Shown here piece by piece: positions 32,547 to 33,964 of a DNA stretch of 33,964 nucleotides; within the stretch, counting starts at the first letter, position 1; every line of letters starts with the position of its first letter. Source of the DNA: Halorubrum distributum JCM 10118. Its GTDB lineage: Archaea; Halobacteriota; Halobacteria; Halobacteriales; Haloferacaceae. Under the pieces are notes generated by a model, which saw only the letters and a list, made by a program, of their open reading frames with translations, made no database searches and was not told the DNA's origin. The DNA lies in assembly GCF_000337335.1 (NCBI RefSeq), contig NZ_AOJN01000018.1:121971-155934 (forward strand). Reading direction: 5' to 3'. The position numbers were made by a program, and so were the translations under genes.

Positions 32547-33581
32547 ATGGACCTCTCAGTCGTCGACCTCTCGCCGGTCCCCCGGGGCGGCACCGCGGCG
32601 GACGCGTTCGAGAACACGGTCGACGCCGCGAAACACGCCGAGCGACTGGGGTACGAGCGGTTCTGGGTCGCCGAACACCACGGGATGGGCGACCGCCTCG
32701 CGGGCACCACGCCCGAGGTGCTGCTCGGGCGGCTCGCGGGCGCGACCGACTCGATCCGGATCGGCAGCGGGGCCGTCCTCATGAACCACTACAGCCCGTT
32801 CAAGGTGGCCGAGTCGTTCGGCGTCCTCGACGGGCTGGCGCCCGGCCGCGTCGACCTTGGGATGGGCCGCGCGAACGGCTCGCCCGCGTCGGACCGCGCG
32901 CTCGGCACCGACCGGCGCGTCGAGAACCCGAACGAGGACCACCGCGAGCGGATCACCGCGGTCGTGAACCACCTCCGCGGCGACTACCCCGACGAGCACC
33001 CGTACGGCGACCTCTCGGTTCCCGGGTCCGATTCCGGGCCGGCGGTCCCGTGGGTGCTGGGGTCGAGCCCGGCGAGCGGGGAGATCGCGGGCGAGCTGGG
33101 CCTGCGCTACTGCTTCGCCGGGTTCATCCGCCCCGGGTTCGCCGAGCGCGCCTTCGCGGCGTACCGCGAGGCGTTCGACCCCGAGGGAGGGGTCGGGGGC
33201 CTCGACGAGCCGCAGGGAATGGTCGCGGTCAACGCGGTCGCGGCGGAGACGGACGAGGCGGCGGCCCGCCGGCGCGCGCCAGCGGAGGCGACGTTCCGGC
33301 GGATGCAGCGCGGCGAACTGGGCGACGAGACGCCCACGGTCGAGGAGGCGATCGAGGAGCTCGGCGGCGCGCCCGAGCCGACGCCCGCGACGCTCGACGC
33401 CGACGAGTGGCCGCGGGCGATCTCGGGGGGTCCGGAGACGATCTCGGGCCTGCTGGAACAGTTGGCCGACCGCGTCGGCGTCGACGAGGTGATGATCCAG
33501 CACACCGTGCCGGACCACGACGGCGCACTCGACTCGCACGCGCTCCTCGCCGAGGCGATGGATCTGGACCCGCGGGAGTAG
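32547..33581 (+). CDS. LLM-class (luciferase-like) flavin/F420-dependent oxidoreductase
   Basis: This 344-aa protein has a bacterial-luciferase-like TIM barrel. It starts DLSVVDLSPVPRGGTAADAF, then AEHHGMGDRLAGTTPEVLLGRLAGATDSIRIGSGAVLMNHYSPFKVAESFGVLDGLAPGRVDLGMGRANG, the standard family block, and ends with GVDEVMIQHTVPDHDGALDSH. In haloarchaea such enzymes often use F420 or FMN with an organic substrate; the substrate is unknown. The ATG at 32547 starts the conserved block. It sits between repeat copies D and E. Confidence 0.94.
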   Translation: MDLSVVDLSPVPRGGTAADAFENTVDAAKHAERLGYERFWVAEHHGMGDRLAGTTPEVLLGRLAGATDSIRIGSGAVLMNHYSPFKVAESFGVLDGLAPGRVDLGMGRANGSPASDRALGTDRRVENPNEDHRERITAVVNHLRGDYPDEHPYGDLSVPGSDSGPAVPWVLGSSPASGEIAGELGLRYCFAGFIRPGFAERAFAAYREAFDPEGGVGGLDEPQGMVAVNAVAAETDEAAARRRAPAEATFRRMQRGELGDETPTVEEAIEELGGAPEPTPATLDADEWPRAISGGPETISGLLEQLADRVGVDEVMIQHTVPDHDGALDSHALLAEAMDLDPRE

Positions 33582-33650
33582 TTCGGTCTCGGTGAGGTGG
33601 CCGTTCTCGACCGCTCGGTCACGCGGGGAAGCCGACCGGCGGTGACGGAC

Positions 33651-33964
33651 GCAGCCAAAGCCCCAGCCGCTTGCTTATAAATGGCCGCTGGCGGATCGGT
33701 GACGGATACCGCCAAAGCCCCAGCTGCTTACTTATAAATGGCTGCTGACGGATCGGCGGCGAACACCGTCAAAGCCCCAGCCGCGAGGGCGAAGCACGGC
33801 GACGCAAGGACCGCAGGAGTGAGCGGAGCGAACGACGAGGACCGCAGCGAGCCGCGCGAGCCCTCGCGGCTGCCCCTTTGAGTCCCGCCCCGCACGGCAC
33901 CGCAACCGCGCCTCACGCCTCCCCAGCCTCGTCGGTGGTCCTCCGCTTCGCTCCGGACCACCGA
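33651..33964 (-). repeat. Dispersed structured repeat, copy E (partial, inner segment inverted)
   Basis: Arms 33770-33790 and 33860-33880 form the long stem with opposed CCC/CCC. A hairpin occupies 33932-33964 (TCGGTGGTCC/GGACCACCGA) at the window edge. The segment between the arms is the reverse complement of the homologous segment in copies B, C and D: it starts GAAGCACGGCG next to the left arm, where the others have GTGCTTC before the right arm. 57-bp units begin with TTATAA at 33675 and 33732. Confidence 0.82.
33656..33788. repeat. 57-bp tandem units of copy E
   Basis: CAAAG-CCCCAG occurs at 33656, 33713 and 33770, and TTATAAATGGC at 33675 and 33732, all spaced 57 bp apart. The last unit contributes the left arm of the long stem. 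Confidence 0.88.

Noticed and set aside
33656..33788. 57-bp units as a CRISPR array
   Set aside because: Whole units repeat with no unique spacers between short repeats, and there are no cas genes nearby.

Overview
The window is haloarchaeal chromosomal DNA, most likely Halorubrum or a close relative. The evidence is high G+C, acidic proteins rich in Asp, Glu and Ala, archaeal informational genes (proteasome alpha subunit, Lsm, eL37, archaeal TrpRS, RNase J, IdsA), Tat-type lipoprotein signals (RRR followed by a lipobox) and TATA elements about 25-30 nt before start codons that lack leaders. The genus call is an impression from overall style, not a search result.

Layout. 1-180: partial copy A of a dispersed repeat. 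218-3662 (-): MacB/LolCDE-like exporter operon (CARDB-type secreted protein, ATPase, FtsX-like permease). 3896-4687: proteasome alpha subunit. 4807-7805: redox/sulfur and stress group with an OxsR-like TrmB regulator, a zinc ribbon, a TusA-DsrE pair, a C2H2-like small protein and a tandem universal stress protein; tusA and the stress gene share a promoter motif. 7916-8827: acetamidase/formamidase. 8834-10870 (-): HerA-like ATPase. 11007-11369: small membrane protein. 11385-11811: repeat copy B. 11852-13516 (-): trpS. 13633-17033: tungstate/molybdate uptake, with a ModE-like TOBE regulator divergent from tupABC and a perfect operator over the tupA start. 17080-17450: repeat copy C. 17465-19221 (-): HIT protein, methionine aminopeptidase, DUF2249. 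19348-19665: CGCGG-type putative RiPP precursor. 19691-21748 (-): sensor histidine kinase. 21823-22290: Bcp peroxiredoxin. 22374-25907: overlapping operon with SppA. 25969-26883 (-): EamA transporter. 26980-29375 (-): RNase J and idsA. 29656-31604: two-lipoprotein operon. 31684-32099: lsm-rpl37e. 32205-32472: repeat copy D. 32547-33581: luciferase-like oxidoreductase. 33651-33964: partial copy E.

The most unusual content is the repeat family, which occurs five times in 34 kb, always in the same orientation. Each copy can fold into the same stems with different stem sequences. The base changes compensate, and two departures from pairing are C/A on the plus strand but G.U on the minus strand, so a minus-strand structured RNA is the best explanation. 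Three copies (A, B, C) carry a TATA-like box at a fixed distance before the predicted 5' end. One copy (E) has the segment between its inverted arms flipped. Copies B, C and E carry 57-bp tandem units containing TTATAA. These regions are easily mis-annotated as small hypothetical proteins.
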